From positions 1 through 7,101 of the forward strand of contig JAYSTR010000206.1 of NCBI GenBank assembly GCA_043719555.1: a stretch of DNA of 7,101 bases. The letters run 5' to 3'. This document shows positions 6,434-7,101 of the stretch, one piece after another. Source of the stretch: UBA4416 sp043719555 (GTDB lineage: Bacteria > Bacteroidota > Bacteroidia > B-17B0 > Aurantibacillaceae). A program made the position numbers and the translations under genes. The notes under the pieces were generated by a model. That model made no database searches. It was not told where the DNA came from and was given only the letters and a program-made list of their open reading frames with translations. Every line of letters starts with the position of its first letter. The stretch's first letter is position 1.

Positions 6434-7069
6434 ATGGATAGTTATAAAATAACGATAGATGCATTTGATAAGCAATCTCAAGCATATCAGGATATGTTTA
6501 TGGATTTAAATTTATATGACGATACATATAAAACTTTCTGTGATTTAATAGAGCAACCTAATGCTGAAATTTTTGAGATAGGTTGTGGTCCAGGAAACAT
6601 TACTAAATATTTATTGTCTAAAAAACCAGATTATCGTATTACAGCGATTGATTTAGCGCCTAATATGATAAAGTTAGCTAAAGTAAATAATCCAACGGCT
6701 AATTGTATGGTGATGGATTGCAGAAATATTGATACCGTCTCTCAAAAATTTGATGCAATCATTTGTGGATTTTGTATGCCTTATTTATCTAAAACAGATT
6801 GCGAAAAAATGATAACCGATTGTGCTTTTTTATTGAACCCAAAAGGCCTGTTATACTTTAGTGTGATAGAGGACAATTATTCAAAATCAGGTTACGAAAC
6901 TAATAGTAAAGGTGAACATCCAGCGTATGTTTACTATCACGAAGAAAATTATTTAGTGCAAGATTTAAAAAGTAATAAGCTGGATGTTGTGCATACTTTT
7001 CGTAAGCAATACAAAAAAAACGATGATACACTCTCTACTCATTTAATTATTATATCAAAAAAACAATAA
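6434..7069 (+). CDS. Class I SAM-dependent methyltransferase, substrate unknown
   Basis: A 211-residue soluble protein with a Rossmann-type methyltransferase fold. Motif I is IFEIGCGPGNI (46-56), which holds the SAM methionine and adenosine part. The acidic end of strand 2 is AIDLAPNMI (71-79, D73 expected to bind the ribose). VMDCRNI (93-99) supplies D95 near the adenine, and FDAIICGFCMPYLS (106-119) is the motif IV region. The helix after it, then LLNPKGLLYFSVIE (133-146), corresponds to the usual motif VI strand. This is the UbiE/Methyltransf_11/25 type, which acts on small molecules, lipids or, more rarely, proteins. The N-terminal 40 residues (FDKQSQAYQDMFMDLNLYDDTYKTFCDLI) form the helical cap typical of this group. 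Nothing in the sequence names a substrate, and no quinone or lipid pathway gene is adjacent. It is divergent from lhgO; a possible next gene starts 19 bp after its stop. Confidence 0.92.
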   Translation: MDSYKITIDAFDKQSQAYQDMFMDLNLYDDTYKTFCDLIEQPNAEIFEIGCGPGNITKYLLSKKPDYRITAIDLAPNMIKLAKVNNPTANCMVMDCRNIDTVSQKFDAIICGFCMPYLSKTDCEKMITDCAFLLNPKGLLYFSVIEDNYSKSGYETNSKGEHPAYVYYHEENYLVQDLKSNKLDVVHTFRKQYKKNDDTLSTHLIIISKKQ

Positions 7070-7088
7070 CACATATTAAAATTAAATT

Positions 7089-7101
7089 ATGAAAATTATT
7101 T
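7089..7101 (+). CDS. Possible start of a further gene, cut by the window edge
   Basis: An ATG at 7089-7091 followed by AAA ATT ATT (M-K-I-I) lies 19 bp after the methyltransferase stop on the same strand, after an A/T-rich stretch like those before other genes here. Only four codons and one base are visible, so this rests on position and on the common MK start. Product cannot be called. If real it is probably co-transcribed with the methyltransferase. Confidence 0.35.

Noticed and set aside
1..7101. Mobile element, CRISPR array, tRNA/rRNA, phage or defence system
   Set aside because: No transposase, integrase, nuclease, reverse transcriptase or repeat-spacer pattern, and no tRNA-like cloverleaf seen; every long frame is accounted for by ordinary cellular families.

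Overview
The window looks like chromosomal DNA of a member of the phylum Bacteroidota, probably a free-living, AT-rich Flavobacteriia-like or related lineage. Four things point there. The partial gene at the left edge is a DUF5916/CBM9-like protein of a type common in this phylum. The phosphatase starts with the KLNALLEM..INNNLS block that I associate with Bacteroidota RsbU-like proteins. Two exported proteins have signal peptides ending in A-Q (AKA-Q, VNA-Q). Genes lack Shine-Dalgarno sequences, and one intergenic region carries a good TTG-N18-TAnnTTTG promoter. The assignment to class or order is inference.

Layout from left to right: (1) positions 1-764, minus strand, the N-terminal 254 residues of a secreted or outer-membrane DUF5916 protein, cut by the window edge. 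(2) A 104-bp divergent intergenic region. (3) A plus-strand pair: a GAF-like + SpoIIE/PP2C serine/threonine phosphatase starting with TTG at 869, followed 27 bp later by a small candidate lipoprotein that resembles the DUF6265 lipocalin-like family. (4) A tail-to-tail junction with one base between the stop codons. (5) A minus-strand group, transcribed in the order lhgO (L-2-hydroxyglutarate oxidase, 6340-5117), an exported outer-membrane beta-barrel-like protein of unknown function (5107-4349), and a POT/PTR family proton-coupled peptide transporter (4301-2634). (6) A 93-bp divergent region with a recognisable promoter. (7) A plus-strand class I SAM-dependent methyltransferase (6434-7069), followed at the very edge by what may be the start of another gene (ATG at 7089).

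Functionally this is mostly housekeeping and physiology. It covers metabolite repair or catabolism (LhgO), peptide uptake (POT), partner-switching-type signalling (phosphatase) and envelope proteins. The first two minus-strand genes are 9 bp apart and very likely co-transcribed. The transporter follows after 47 bp and may belong to the same unit. I see no RNA genes, mobile elements, CRISPR arrays, phage genes or defence genes. I do not see strong evidence for a new biological system. The most open questions are the unknown barrel protein tied to lhgO, the lipoprotein tied to the phosphatase, and the enlarged periplasmic loop of the transporter. No intergenic stretch exceeds 300 bp.
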